Origin: Mercenaria mercenaria
Taxonomy: Eukaryota > Mollusca > Bivalvia > Venerida > Veneridae
DNA: 64,000 bases
Assembly (NCBI RefSeq): GCF_021730395.1
Contig: NC_069366.1
Location: forward strand, 69,941,001-70,005,000
Reading direction: 5' to 3'
Shown here: piece after piece, positions 23,158 through 33,689 of the stretch
Layout of the letters: each line of letters begins with the position of its first letter
How positions within the stretch are numbered: position 1 is the first letter of the stretch
Translations under genes and position numbers: made by a program
The notes under the pieces: generated by a model
What the model saw: only the letters and a program-made list of their open reading frames with translations
Told to the model about the DNA's origin: nothing
Databases searched by the model: none

Positions 23158-23394
23158 TGAGCCGCGCCATGAGAAAACCAACATAGTGGGTGTGCGACCA
23201 GCATGGATCCAGACCAGCCTGCGCATCCGCGCAGTCTGGTCAGGCTCCATGCTGTTCGCTTTTAAAGCCTATTGGAATTGGAGAAACTGTTAGCGAACAG
23301 CATGGATCCTGACCAGACTGCGCGGATGCGCAGGCTGGTCTGGATCCATGCTGGTCGCAAACCCACTATGTTGGTTTTCTCATGGCACGACTCA
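23158..23394. mobile_element. Palindromic MITE, copy 2
   Basis: A 237-bp, nearly complete palindrome of the 17151-17375 family. It starts TGAGCCGCGCCATGAG and ends CTCATGGCACGACTCA. Arms of about 100 bp contain CAGCATGGATCCAGACCAGC and TGCGCATCCGCGCAGTCTGG; each arm has an internal dyad as well. This copy is better preserved than copy 1. Confidence 0.88.
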
Positions 23395-23399
23395 TTTAG

Positions 23400-24365
23400 G
23401 TAACTTAGTGTGCTATTTTAGAAGGAAACCAAAATATAATGCATAATTGAAAGCGAACCATCCACTGGACTGCAAGTTACCGTTGACCAATCGACGGAGT
23501 TTTATCATTTTCCTTCTTGACTGGATTTTGTTTTCCGACTTCTCCTATTACTAGATATATTGTGTTACACTAAAACTACATTCTGAGATGCAAAATAACC
23601 GAAAACAATAATATGGATTGGAGCCGTAGCTCCAAGTCAAAAAGATTCAAACGGATTTTGATATACAATGTCTAGTTATAGGGAATCGATCCTATCGGTT
23701 TTCGTCGTGAAGGGACCGTTCCCTCTACGGTAACATGCGATATATACCGGATGAGATATACTACCGAATTAAAAAAATTGACTTCGGAATTTTTTTTAAG
23801 AATACGCTTTTTCCTTTTGCGTAATAAGCATCCACATAACTTGTCCGGACCTCAACGTCTTGTACATCAGTACAAGTATGTGCAGTATATTGGTTTTTAT
23901 TCCAAAATCTACCTTTAAATTGATACCAACGCATATTTCTGGGCAAGCTAATGGGCTGTAGCGATTCCCGATTGAGGCACTTATTTCATATTAATTTAGA
24001 TTTAAAAATGAAGTGAATACGAACTTAACATTTCTTAAATATTAATGGAAAAGGCGTCTTACATACATTTCAAAACATTATGATTTTACTTATTTTTTTA
24101 CGCATAGTAATTATTCAACATACATATGCCAATATGTTGATACTTAAATACTCCTCCATGAACTACAGATATAGATATCGAAAGAATCTCATTTCTTAAC
24201 TAAAACGTGTGAACGTGCCGCTTTCAAATTTCACAAAATAAGACCTTACTTTTATCACATAACATAGCAAAAACGACATTCTGTTCAACAAGGAAGAATT
24301 CCTGCATATCTAAACTCTGAACCGTGATAAATCAGGTGACAAACTGCTAGAAGGCTTTGATTCTT
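23400..24365. other. Non-coding stretch
   Basis: No gene, RNA or repeat family recognised. Confidence 0.4.
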
Positions 24366-24368
24366 TGT

Positions 24369-24785
24369 ACAATATTTCATACGACGTTCATCACAACATA
24401 TCACATGATGTTGATCACAACATATCACATAACATTCATCAAAACATATCACATGACGTTCATCACAACATATCACGTGATGTTGAACACAACGTATCAT
24501 TGACGTTCATCAAAACATATCACATGATGTTTATCATGACATACCACGTGATGTTGATCCCAACATATAACATAACGTTCATAAAAACATATCACATGAC
24601 GTTGAACACAACATATCACATGACGTTTATCACAACACATCACACGATGTTGATCAAAATAATTATATCACATGATGTTGATCAAAACATATCACATGAC
24701 ACACATCACAACATATCATACGAAGTATATCACAACATTTTACAAGATGTTGATCACAACATATCAACACAAGATATCACGTGGC
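24369..24785 (+). repeat. 24-bp minisatellite, about 17 units
   Basis: Unit of about 24 bp, approximately AACATATCACATGATGTTGA plus TCAC. Because the period is a multiple of three, one plus-strand frame stays open for 157 codons with an 8-residue repeat (NISHDVHH-like), and other frames give similar repeats. The unit holds the near-palindrome ATGTTGATCACAACAT. Unit variation is scattered across all codon positions, so I do not call a gene. Confidence 0.85.
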
Positions 24786-24845
24786 GTACATGTACACAGG
24801 CTACCTGTCCGTCTCTGTGCTGTTTTAAGTATTCATAAATACGTG

Positions 24846-25240
24846 GGCAATGGGCAGTGTTGCATTTTCCATTACTGCTCATGAACAGACTCAATCAAAC
24901 CGAGTCTGCAATTTTCACTGTTTGTCTTGTTCTCGGTGCTTCCGAATGATCTACTTTCCGGATTTTATTTACTTCACAAGTGTTAAGTGCTGTGTGGCGG
25001 TCGTAAAAGGTCGCCCGACTTCATCTCAGTGTTGTATAATTTTCTGGTCCTTCGGGATCATTGATTTCAACTCATTTAGATTTGAAGATTGAATACTGCT
25101 TATGCCGGTGCTAGTGGGCGTGGGCAGTGTTGCATTTTCCATTACTGCTCATGAACAGACTCAATCAAACCGAGTCTGCAATTTTCACTGTTTGCCATGT
25201 TCTCGGTGCTTCCAATGGATCTACTTTCCAGATTTTGTTC
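24846..25240 (+). repeat. Dispersed repeat family G, two copies in direct tandem
   Basis: Two near-identical segments (24855-24980 and 25115-25240) share GGGCAGTGTTGCATTTTCCA, then TTACTGCTCATGAACAGACT and CAATCAAACCGAGTCTGC. Between them is the family's end module (TTTTCTGGTCCTTCGGGATC). The high identity suggests a recent local duplication. Confidence 0.75.
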
Positions 25241-25244
25241 TATT

Positions 25245-25885
25245 TACCTACCACATTTTCCAGAACGTAAAGTACTTTAATACCCATATTAGTGCACTGA
25301 CTGTCAGTGTGTTAGTTACTTAGTTTTCATCCGTTCGCAACGATTCAAGAGATTCTATCGATAAATTACAAAAACGTTAAGCATGGTAGGAATCTGGTTC
25401 GTATATAAAGCTCTGACTTACAAGACTTTAGTGTTACCAAGTTAAATGATTCCATACCAAAACTTAGATCTCTAAATAGTGAATTCTCTTGTTCTCTTCG
25501 TTTATTGGAATAACAAGGAACATAACAAAACAGTCAGTTATATTGATACTGAAAACAGGAAACGTGAGCGTCTGCCATGCAGTCTTTCACTAACTGAAAT
25601 TAATTGTTATTTTGTCTGAACTCAGACGTTTTCATGCGGTGACAATACGTATATTAAACGGTGGGAAAAGAGTGCAGATAATGCTAAGAATCAAATCATG
25701 CCGAGCATTGTGACCTGTGACAGATCACGTATATACATGAATTATGAAGCAGTGTCTTAAATGCAAACAGAGTTGGGTACGGGTAAATATGTATCAAAAA
25801 AGTCACAGGATGTTATTTTTTAGCTGAGTTTTCCTTTCAAAATGGGACAAAATCGGAAAATATGATATTGAATTCAGACTGTACA
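25245..25885. other. Non-coding stretch
   Basis: No gene recognised. It leads directly into the foldback element. Confidence 0.4.
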
Positions 25886-25887
25886 AT

Positions 25888-27893
25888 TCAGATGTACGGA
25901 ATACTGTTGGGCCATTTATAATGTCGCCATCACGTTTGTGGGGTCGACACACGACAACGCGAAGTGACATAGCGACATTACGAAGTGACACCCGACAATC
26001 GCAAACGACGGCGACAATCCCAAACGACAATGTCGCGATATCCACTTTGAAATGTCGCCTGCAAACGCGATGGTGACATTATCAAACGACATGCGATAAT
26101 CACAAACGACGCTCGACAACGCGAAGCGACATTTTCCAAATGTCGTATCGTATGTCGCGTGTCGCGGGTTTGGGTGAGGGTCGACGCGCGACAATTCTAA
26201 ACGATACACGACACGCGAAGTGACACTCGACAATACGAAGCGACATTTTCATAATGTCGTATCGCATTGTCGTGCGTCGACCGGCTAGGCTAGCGAAAAC
26301 TTCATCAATTTCATTTTATTATCAAAAGCGTTAAAAGTAAGGTATCAAAGTGAAATTTCTTTTAATAAGTAGTATTGCCTAATCGAATATTAAAAACAAT
26401 GTTCTTCCCCGACGGACACACAACTTTGTAATTTTTGGCTTAAAATATTAGCAGTAAAATAAGGAAAAAGTGCTTATAAAATATTTATTTTGGATAAATA
26501 ACTGCAAATAAAAACTTGTTCTGATAGAAAATGACAAAATCTGAATGTTTTTGACAAAAAAGACAGCATGTGTTCGTCCGCCTGTACGTAATTAAAGATA
26601 AAAGCTGTATTTCCGTACTTTTCCGTATGGAAAATATCCGTGTTTTTCATTAACTTCAAATAATTGTAGAATGTTCCAAACACAAGATATTTTAATGAAA
26701 ATCTTTTATTAATTAAATTCAAACATTGTCTAAACGGATATATAATTGTATAATTTTACCGCCGACGGTTTCGTCGGAGGACCGTCTCAAAATTATCAGA
26801 AAATGATTTAACTTGTTGTATTATGCGGCAGGGTGCTGGCCAAGACTAAGCTGACCCGACCCAGGGAGCCGTGAGAATTGCTTCAATGGTGTCATTGGAC
26901 TCAGTGAAGGTAGTGCTTGGGTTTTCAGGACCGTCTTGACTGCTCTGACAAGTTCATATTTTGAGAATATTACCGGAATTTGACCTAGGACCTTGACCCC
27001 TAGCCGACCGGGTTCGAACCTGACTTTGCCTTTTTTTCTCTGGTACTGATTTGTCCTTTGCAACAAGGTATCATTTATTAAAATCGGACATCAGGTTATG
27101 AAGATATGGCTTCTCAGCCAAGGACCACCCATCTATTTAATATATGAAGAAGTATGCATATTTTCACGAAAACTGATACATTCTGAGACGGTCCTCCGAC
27201 GAAACCGTCGGCGGTAAAAATATACAAGTTACATATCCGTTAGACAATTTTTAAATTTAATATGTAAGAGTCATAACATTAAGATATCTTGTGTCTGGAA
27301 CATTCTATAATTATTTGAAGTTAATGAAAAACACGGACATTTTCCTTATGTAAAAGTACGGAAATATTTTACCTTTTCACTGGTAGACGGGGACATGCGA
27401 TACGACATTATGAAAATGTCGCTTCGTATTATCCAGTGTCACTTCGCGTGTCGTGTATCGTTTGGAATTGTCGCGCGTCGACCCTCACCCAAACTCGCGA
27501 CACGCGACATACGGTACGACATTAGGAAAATGTCGCTTCGTGTTGTCGAGCGTCGTTTGAGATTATCGCATGTCGTTTGATTATGTCGCCGTCGCGTTTG
27601 CAGGGTCGACACACGACAACGCGAAGTGACATCACGACATTACGAATTGACATAGCGACAATGACGCGATATGACGCTCGACAACGCGAAGTGACATCGC
27701 GATATATCGTGCTTTTGAAAGGCGACATATCAAAGTGGATATCGCGACATTGTCGTTTGGGATTGTCGCCGTCGTTTGCGATTGTCGGGTGTCACTTCGT
27801 AATGTCGCTATGTCACTTCGCGTTGTCGTGTGTCGACCCCATAAACGCGACGGCGACATTATAAATGGCCCCAACAGGATTCCGTACAGATGA
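25888..27893. mobile_element. 2.0-kb foldback (long palindrome) element
   Basis: The left edge (TCAGATGTACGGAATACTGT) and the right edge, reverse-complemented (TCATCTGTACGGAATCCTGT), match. The match continues inward through nearly the whole arm: GGGTCGACACACGACAACGC, then ACACCCGACAATCGCAAACG, and later GTGTTTTTCATTAACTTCAA. Arms span about 25888-26800 and 27173-27893, around a spacer of about 370 bp. The outer 400 bp of each arm is a patchwork of CGACA/TGTCG-centred short repeats. The left arm has about 300 bp of extra AT-rich sequence near 26290-26590, and the right arm about 130 bp extra near 27600-27730. No transposase is present. Open frames over the arms are artefacts of the repeats. 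Confidence 0.85.
26754..27219. mobile_element. Inner TIR unit at the foldback centre
   Basis: TTTTACCGCCGACGGTTTCG at 26754 is mirrored by its reverse complement ending at 27219, with TCGGAGGACCGTCTCA continuing on both sides. This gives about 45-50 bp TIRs around a non-palindromic core of about 370 bp. It may be the tip of the large palindrome or an older separate MITE that lay between the arms. The core has no coding signature. Confidence 0.6.
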
Positions 27894-27899
27894 CGTACA

Positions 27900-28200
27900 T
27901 AGGATAGACAATCAGTGAACGTGTCTTTTCGATGCATACCCGAGCGTAGCGGGGTAAAATTTCGAACATACACAGTCAGGAGTTGTTCTATCCGACTTAG
28001 AACACGTGGCATAAAACACAGTAATCACTGCATTCTACAGAAATAAGGATTATTGTTACTGTTACTGCTGCTACTGCCAGTTTCACATTTCCTAAGTTAT
28101 CTACTGCTACCGCTCACTGCTAATGCTAACCCCATTTTACTTCAGATTGAAACACGCTGTGCATTTTCATTAAAAGTCGTTGGTAAGAAAATCATACTTT
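27900..28200. other. Non-coding stretch
   Basis: Nothing recognised beyond short ACTGCTACTGCC-type repeats near 28055-28125. Confidence 0.4.
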
Positions 28201-28209
28201 TTTTAAAGA

Positions 28210-28555
28210 GGCCGTGACTTTTTATGACAGACGTTTAGTCATAAAATCTCGAGACTAAAATGTTTAAACTGGACTTTTTATAAGGTTTGCATCCAAAAAA
28301 AAATGTCGCGGATTAAATTGGCCGCAATCTATAATAAGACTATGTCTGCGTGGCTTATTCTACTATATAGACAGAAAATGTCGCGGTTTCGTCTATAATT
28401 CGCAAATTTTACGACAAAAGTGTGACAGTAAACTCGAGAGTTTCTTATTGTCGCGATATTTTATACAACTTCGACATAAAATCTCGCGGGTTTAAAAGTT
28501 GCCTGCGACATTTTATAAACTGACGGTTAAATTTCTCGCGGCTACTGACCACCAT
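28210..28555. repeat. Degenerate repeat with TGTCGCGG and TTTATAA phrases
   Basis: Recurrent phrases include AATGTCGCGGATTAAA, AATGTCGCGGTTTCGTCTA, ATTGTCGCGATATTTTATA and AAATCTCGCGGGTTTAAA, in both orientations. No precise unit length could be set. The vocabulary resembles the arms of the neighbouring foldback element. Confidence 0.45.
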
Positions 28556-29029
28556 ACCAAACACTTCTTTAAACAAATACAATGCGTCTTACGGCCTTCC
28601 TTAAACTAGTTCAAATATTGATTTTCCCACATCAGCCTTTGACGCTCTCCAATTATGTCAATAGAAGCGTCAGCTGTCAGTTGGAGACAAATACATTAAA
28701 AACCATTGATCATCCTTTCACTTTCTTCTCATTTATTTAACAAACATTTAACAAAGATTTATGACATTGTCAGCGAATATTTTTATTGACTGCAAAAGAA
28801 GTTACACATTCAAAAATTAAATGAATCGTCTTTGGTGTTCATGCGCAACTCGGCATAAATGAAAATGTTACAGGCTCGGTATGAATGAACCTGTTCCTAT
28901 TCCCAATCTATGACCTGGGTACCACTTCTGATGAACCGACAGCATGGTCACAAGTAGTCCAACTCGTGACGTAATTATTACCTTCAATTATTACCTTCAT
29001 TCTATTTCAGTCTGATATTACGTCCAACG

Positions 29030-29720
29030 TAAGGTATTAGATACCTAATAGTGGAGTTAAAGAATAAATTGTCTTATTTTGGGGAACATTTGTTCCAAGT
29101 AATATTAAAATCCCTAAATGGATGACAGAGATATGAACCGGAAAGAAAAATAAACTATCCACCTTCAACCTCGACTATGATTGTTACCTTTGAGTTAGTG
29201 ATAGACACGTTGTCTCATTATGGGAAACATTTATACCATGTAATATGAAAATTCCTTTATGGATGACAGACCTATTGACCGGACAGAGGAAAAAAACGCT
29301 ATTGACTTTTGATCACCGGATCTAGATGTTGCACACAACAAATCATTTTATTATGAGGCACATTTGTGTTACGGGAACATTTATGCCACGTAAAAACGTA
29401 ATCCCGTCATCATATTACGGAGTGCATTTGCTTCACGCAATATTAAAATTCCTCCATGGATTGTCGAGTTACAGGAGGGACAGAAAAAAGCCCTTATGAC
29501 CCTTGACCTCCAAATGTGACCTAGATTTTTGAGCTAGGGTTCCGGGTTTTGCGCATGACCCGTTGTCACATCATGGGGAATATTTGTGCCATGTAATATT
29601 AAAATCCCTTGATGAATGACATGGCTATGGACCGGACACGAAATTGCGGACGGACGGATCGACTGACGGATGGAATGACAGACGGACGGAATAGCGCAAT
29701 CCAATAGTCCCCGAAACTGG
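29030..29720 (+). repeat. Degenerate tandem repeat, units of about 110-140 bp
   Basis: At least five diverged units carry GGGGAACATTTGT-CCA, then TAATATTAAAATCCCT, then GGATGACAGA and ACCGGACAG. The block closes with a (GACGGACGGA)-like run near 29647-29690 and the phrase CCCCGAAACTGGTTTTCAGC. No coding content. Confidence 0.65.
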
Positions 29721-29942
29721 TTTTCAGCCAGATGGTGACTATTTAAATTCAGTCCCCAATGTTTAAATGTAAAAGACACACAGCTGCTCCATTTATTGCA
29801 GGGCGGCTGTAAACGTCCCCCTTTTCCTACCACAAGCATCATTTAAATAAATCTGAATTAACCACGCGTTCTTTGGTGTATGTCAATCATACAAGGTTCT
29901 ATATCGGAAACACGTGTATAACATTAATACACAAACGCTTTC

Positions 29943-30393
29943 TTCTTCTTCTTCTTGGCGTTCACCGCCTACACTGTCAACCCTTATCCAGCAATTAAGG
30001 ATGCCGTCTTCTTCAGGTCCTCCATCTTGCCGTGCACTTTGATTCTCAGTGGGAAGCTGTTTGGCCACACACTTTTCCTTTAGTTATCCAGACGTGGACA
30101 TCTCTGCAGAATATGCTCAGCAGTTTGCTGTGCCAGGCCATAGGGGCACATCAGAGAAGGTGACAATTTAAGCTTTGTGCACATATGGGCATTTAACATG
30201 TTATGTCCTGTGCGAAGCCTAAAGATGATGACTTGTTCCCATCTGTCTAGTAGGTGGTAGTCATCCTTGATTGGCATTGGCTTTGCCAGTGCTTTGATCA
30301 TTGTCACCTTCTCTTCTGGTTATCTGTAGCTCCAAGCTTGGCTAATCTGTCTGCATTCTCATTTCCAGGTACACCACAGTGTACATGTATCCT
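29943..30393 (-). mobile_element. 5'-truncated LINE tail with RNase H, 11-bp TSD
   Basis: Minus-strand LINE 3' end. The RNase H C-terminal motif (GVPGNENADRLAKLGA) is encoded near 30390-30310. It is followed, after one frame change, by the ORF2 C-terminal region: VIIFRLRTGHNMLNAHMC, then the AEHILQRC knuckle remnant. The expected second cysteine of the knuckle is Tyr here (CPYG). The 3' tail is an (AAG)n run at 29943-29956. The direct repeats CAAACGCTTTC at 29932-29942 and 30394-30404 are target duplications, so both ends of the insertion are defined. The presence of RNase H fits the I/jockey/Ingi-type lineages. Confidence 0.85.
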
Positions 30394-30409
30394 CAAACGC
30401 TTTCAGATT

Positions 30410-30935
30410 ATATGTTTTATGTACTTTCTTACAGTTGTTAACTTTGTTGAGGCATGTTGTTGATAGTTATTGTACTTAAAAGCTTTCTATCAATACCCTG
30501 TGTCTGACTCCTTACTCATTTCTCCTGAAAAAAAAAAGAAACTGTGAACATTCATGAAATGTAGAGCCGTACAAAAGTGTTGCACTTCGGAATCCGTAGT
30601 ACATCCAGGGTGTTATATATTTCTTATTATACGCTTTGAATATGCTTCAAAGGGAAAGATTTGTATTGTCTGACATTTAAAATGCTGTGCAAAAAATAAA
30701 GGCAGTTAATTAGTCTCATTTATTAATTAAAAAGTGTTTTCTAGTAACATATATTTCAATATTTCAATACTAAATTCTCTTATTTTTGCCAAGGCAAATG
30801 TTTTGCAACAAGATCAAAGAAAACATAAAATTGAAAATAAGAACGAAAAGCGAATGCAGTTAATTAAGCTTTCCAGTTTTATGATGTATTTAACAGAATT
30901 TCTTCACATCTTACTTCCTTCACGTATTTCTACAG
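30410..30935. other. Non-coding stretch
   Basis: AT-rich; no gene or repeat family recognised. Confidence 0.4.
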
Positions 30936-30941
30936 TCAATG

Positions 30942-31345
30942 CAATCTGACTAAAGTACATATCCTATTACGCTACGCATAGGATCTGAAAACGACCTATT
31001 CATTGCCTCGTTCTGACGGCCCTTTCACTAGCCAATCAGAGCCTAGCTTACAACATCTTGCAAATCTACCTGTAGCATTGACTTTTGATATTTACAATTC
31101 TTATGTCGTAATGTATCAGATAGCCGGTTAGCTCAGTCGGTAGACCACTTGCTTCGTAAGCGAGGGGTCCCGGGTTCGAGTCCTGGAATAACTGCGTATT
31201 TTTCTTACTCTTTGACAATCGAACAAGTCGTCTGATTGGATAACATAAAAATAGCAATAATGGAAATCCAAAATATACAGAAGACGAATGTGAATGGGTC
31301 GTTCTCAGATCTTCGTTTAGAAGATCAAGCACTTTAGTCAGATTG
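30942..31345. mobile_element. 404-bp TIR element with tRNA-like core
   Basis: A perfect 15-bp TIR, CAATCTGACTAAAGT, at 30942-30956 is mirrored at 31331-31345. Just outside both ends is AGTCAATG-type sequence, suggesting a longer imperfect repeat. The core contains a plus-strand tRNA-like sequence (31123-31195). No transposase. A protein frame across it on the minus strand (SNPGPLAYEASGLPTELTG) is the tRNA-like sequence translated. Confidence 0.7.
31123..31195 (+). tRNA. tRNA-like pseudogene, anticodon-like CGT
   Basis: 73 nt with an excellent D-arm (TTAGCTCAGTCGGTAGA), an anticodon arm CTTGC-TTCGTAA-GCGAG that would read CGT (Thr), and a good T-arm (CCGGGTTCGAGTCCTGG). The acceptor halves GCCGGTT and AATAACT do not pair beyond the first positions. 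Together with its place inside a TIR element, this argues for a pseudogene or a Pol III promoter module, not a working tRNA. Confidence 0.55.
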
Positions 31346-31349
31346 ACAG

Positions 31350-32175
31350 TCAATGTACAGGTGGTGTGAATTCTTCTCTTACCACAAAACATTTTGTAAC
31401 AGTGTTATTTTACTCCTGTGTTCTTATACGAACAGCTGCATTCGAGAGCGATTTATTTTCGTTGACCGGCTTCTCCATTGCAATCTTATTGCTCAAGATC
31501 ATCTAAGAGCACAAAAATGCCATAAATTACCCTTTTTGTTACTCTGGTATGGAGATTTTGAATATTCCCACAAGTACAGGAAATAAAACTAACTAAAAAG
31601 CTTTAAAATATCATTGCAAAAGGTCCAAATGATTATTGATGAATGCATTACAGTCTTCCTGCGAAATATGTTATCTGTTTTTCTCTAAAACTGTGATTTT
31701 TTGCCTGATTATGTGGTATTCGTATTCTGCATACATTTAAGGGTTATTGATACTTAGCATAGTCATTTAAGCTGGGGGAAATGTAGTTTCTTTTCCAAAG
31801 TTACCTCATAAAAAATTAAAGTTGAATTATTATAAAAGCATTTTCTCCACAAATCATTTTTACATTTTTCACCAGATAACACAATGAAGTAGGCACTTAC
31901 TTGTAAAACGCATTTCTAATAATTTACAAAGATGGTGCATAGTGAAATATTTGGTACATTTACATTGTTATGGTGGCTCATTTCTGCTATTTCGTTCTTG
32001 CGTGTTAGCGCGTTGGAACGTATGGCGCGCTCGTTTGTACGTGCACATCGTTTCGGCGTGTTAGCAATGACCAAAAGAAGAAATCAGACAACTTTCATTT
32101 TCATTACCATGATGATACTTTATTCTTTTATAGAATGTACGTATGGTGTACAGTACAACCTCTCCAGAGCGACCC
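31350..32175. other. Non-coding stretch
   Basis: Short frames of 77 and 83 codons have no family signature. No repeat recognised until the TTAA element. Confidence 0.4.
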
Positions 32176-32178
32176 TCT

Positions 32179-33208
32179 CTTAAAGACACTGATTCTGGTA
32201 TGCCAGGTATGTGGCCTATGGGAATGATAAGGTCTGCATATTGGTGGTAAGGGCCAATACACAAGACTGGACCATTGATAGACTTGCTTCTGTTTATCAT
32301 AATAAGCTACTGTATAGCTACTGTGCAGTACATAAATTACAGGTGATATTTCTCACCTACATAGCAAATCAGTTCTCACCTTTATAACGAGTTTAGAAAG
32401 CTTGATTGAATTAGGGCTAAATAAACAAAGTGATAAGATACAACAGTGTTTTTTTTCATATTTTCAATAATCAAGTTTTTTAACAATTAAATTTCATCAT
32501 TGCATTTTTTTTTGTTTGTTTGTTTTTTAATCAAAAATACAAAAAAATGCATTCAGGCACATAGCTTTTATAAATTATGTGTATCTTGAACAATGATATC
32601 TCTTTATTGCTGGATTTTATTATACATAAAAGAATCGTTATTTAGACAACACAAGGGGAATTATGCATTTTTAATGTATAAAATCCTTCTGTCCATATTT
32701 CATTTTATCTATTAAAAATGCAACTGAACGCTTCTTTAATTTCTAATAAAATCCAGCAATTATCATTTCTTTTCCTGGTTTTATTTTGTTACTTTTGATA
32801 AAAAGATCATAATCATTGAATAAACAAATTTTTAATTTCTTTTATTAAATTTTAAGTAATTATTTAATTGTTAAGGAGTGAGAAGAATTGCTTCGCTATA
32901 AGAGTTATTATTTAATTGGTCGGGACATTACTCAACATCAATTAAAATAATTTTGTGTACATTCTAAAAAAAACAACAACAAAAAAACAGCATTTTAATC
33001 AATAAAATGCAAAACACAGGAAATAACCAATTTATCTGTAGGCAATAAAATTTATGATTCTCTGACAATTATTAGGCTACATGTCAAGTCTACAGGGGTT
33101 TTATGGACCCTTATCAGACTGGACCAGACAGGATCTTGTATATTGGGGATTAAAAAGTCTGGTATTTGGGAGGGGTCACTTATATAGGAGATTTTCTTTG
33201 CCTTTAAG
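32179..33208 (+). mobile_element. TTAA-bounded element, family T, copy A
   Basis: AT-rich 1.03-kb element starting CTTAAAGACACTGATTCTGG and ending TTTTCTTTGCCTTTAAG. It is shared with 45140-46199 and, inverted, 36806-37825. Inside is a 17-bp perfect inverted repeat, ATTGCTGGATTTTATTA (32606-32622 and 32744-32760), plus a conserved block ending GGTATTTGGGAGGGGTCAC. No transposase. The TTAA at both ends suggests piggyBac-like mobilisation, but the terminal repeats are weak. Confidence 0.75.
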
Positions 33209-33364
33209 CAAAAACCTCTCTATAACAACATCATCAAAATTTCCCTAAGCTGAAATATACTATCAAATTTACCTCTCCAGAACAATAACCTGTACATAAC
33301 AGTCAATATTTGTATCTTCCAAAGGGTGTTGCTCTACAGAGGTTACACTGTATGTTGATAACCT

Positions 33365-33685
33365 ATCTATATTCCAGTTTGTTTAGTTTTGTCCATTGTT
33401 TTCTCGTTAAGGGCAAACCCATTATTCAAACTTGGGACCATACAACGCGTTTCATGGAAATGCACTCTGTATCATTTAATGTTCATGTGCACTACTGGAT
33501 GAATACATCTGTCAATGCCTCTTAACTGTTTTGTTTTTAGAACTTGTAACATGTGCACATGCTGAGTTTTGATCAACCCGAGGCTAGAGGGCGTGAATAA
33601 TTCATTTTCACTACCTCCATTAACAGGCTTAATCAAACTGAGGCTGCAACGTTTTTAATTTTATCGTGCTGGGCAACATCTGGAA
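33365..33685 (+). repeat. Dispersed repeat family G, long copy
   Basis: Landmarks are TCTCGTTAAGGGCAAACCCA, then TTTCATGGAAATGCACTCTG, then GGCTAGAGGGCGTG and GGCTTAATCAAACTGAGG. The same order occurs at 59460-59725, and the last part is the family-G core seen at 24846-25240. Confidence 0.6.
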
Positions 33686-33689
33686 TTTC

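Noticed and set aside
24285-24838. Repeat-peptide frames on both strands
   Set aside because: They follow from the 24-bp minisatellite; differences between units do not favour synonymous sites by eye.
25803-28012. Several frames of 60-126 codons on both strands
   Set aside because: They lie in the arms of the foldback element, are mirror images of one another, and have repeat-derived composition.
31123-31195. Functional tRNA-Thr(CGT) gene
   Set aside because: The acceptor stem does not pair and the sequence sits inside a TIR element, so it is listed only as a tRNA-like pseudogene.
31066-31392. 108-codon minus-strand frame with SNPGPLAYEASGLPTELTG
   Set aside because: The motif is the translated reverse complement of the tRNA-like sequence at 31123-31195, a common source of false proteins.
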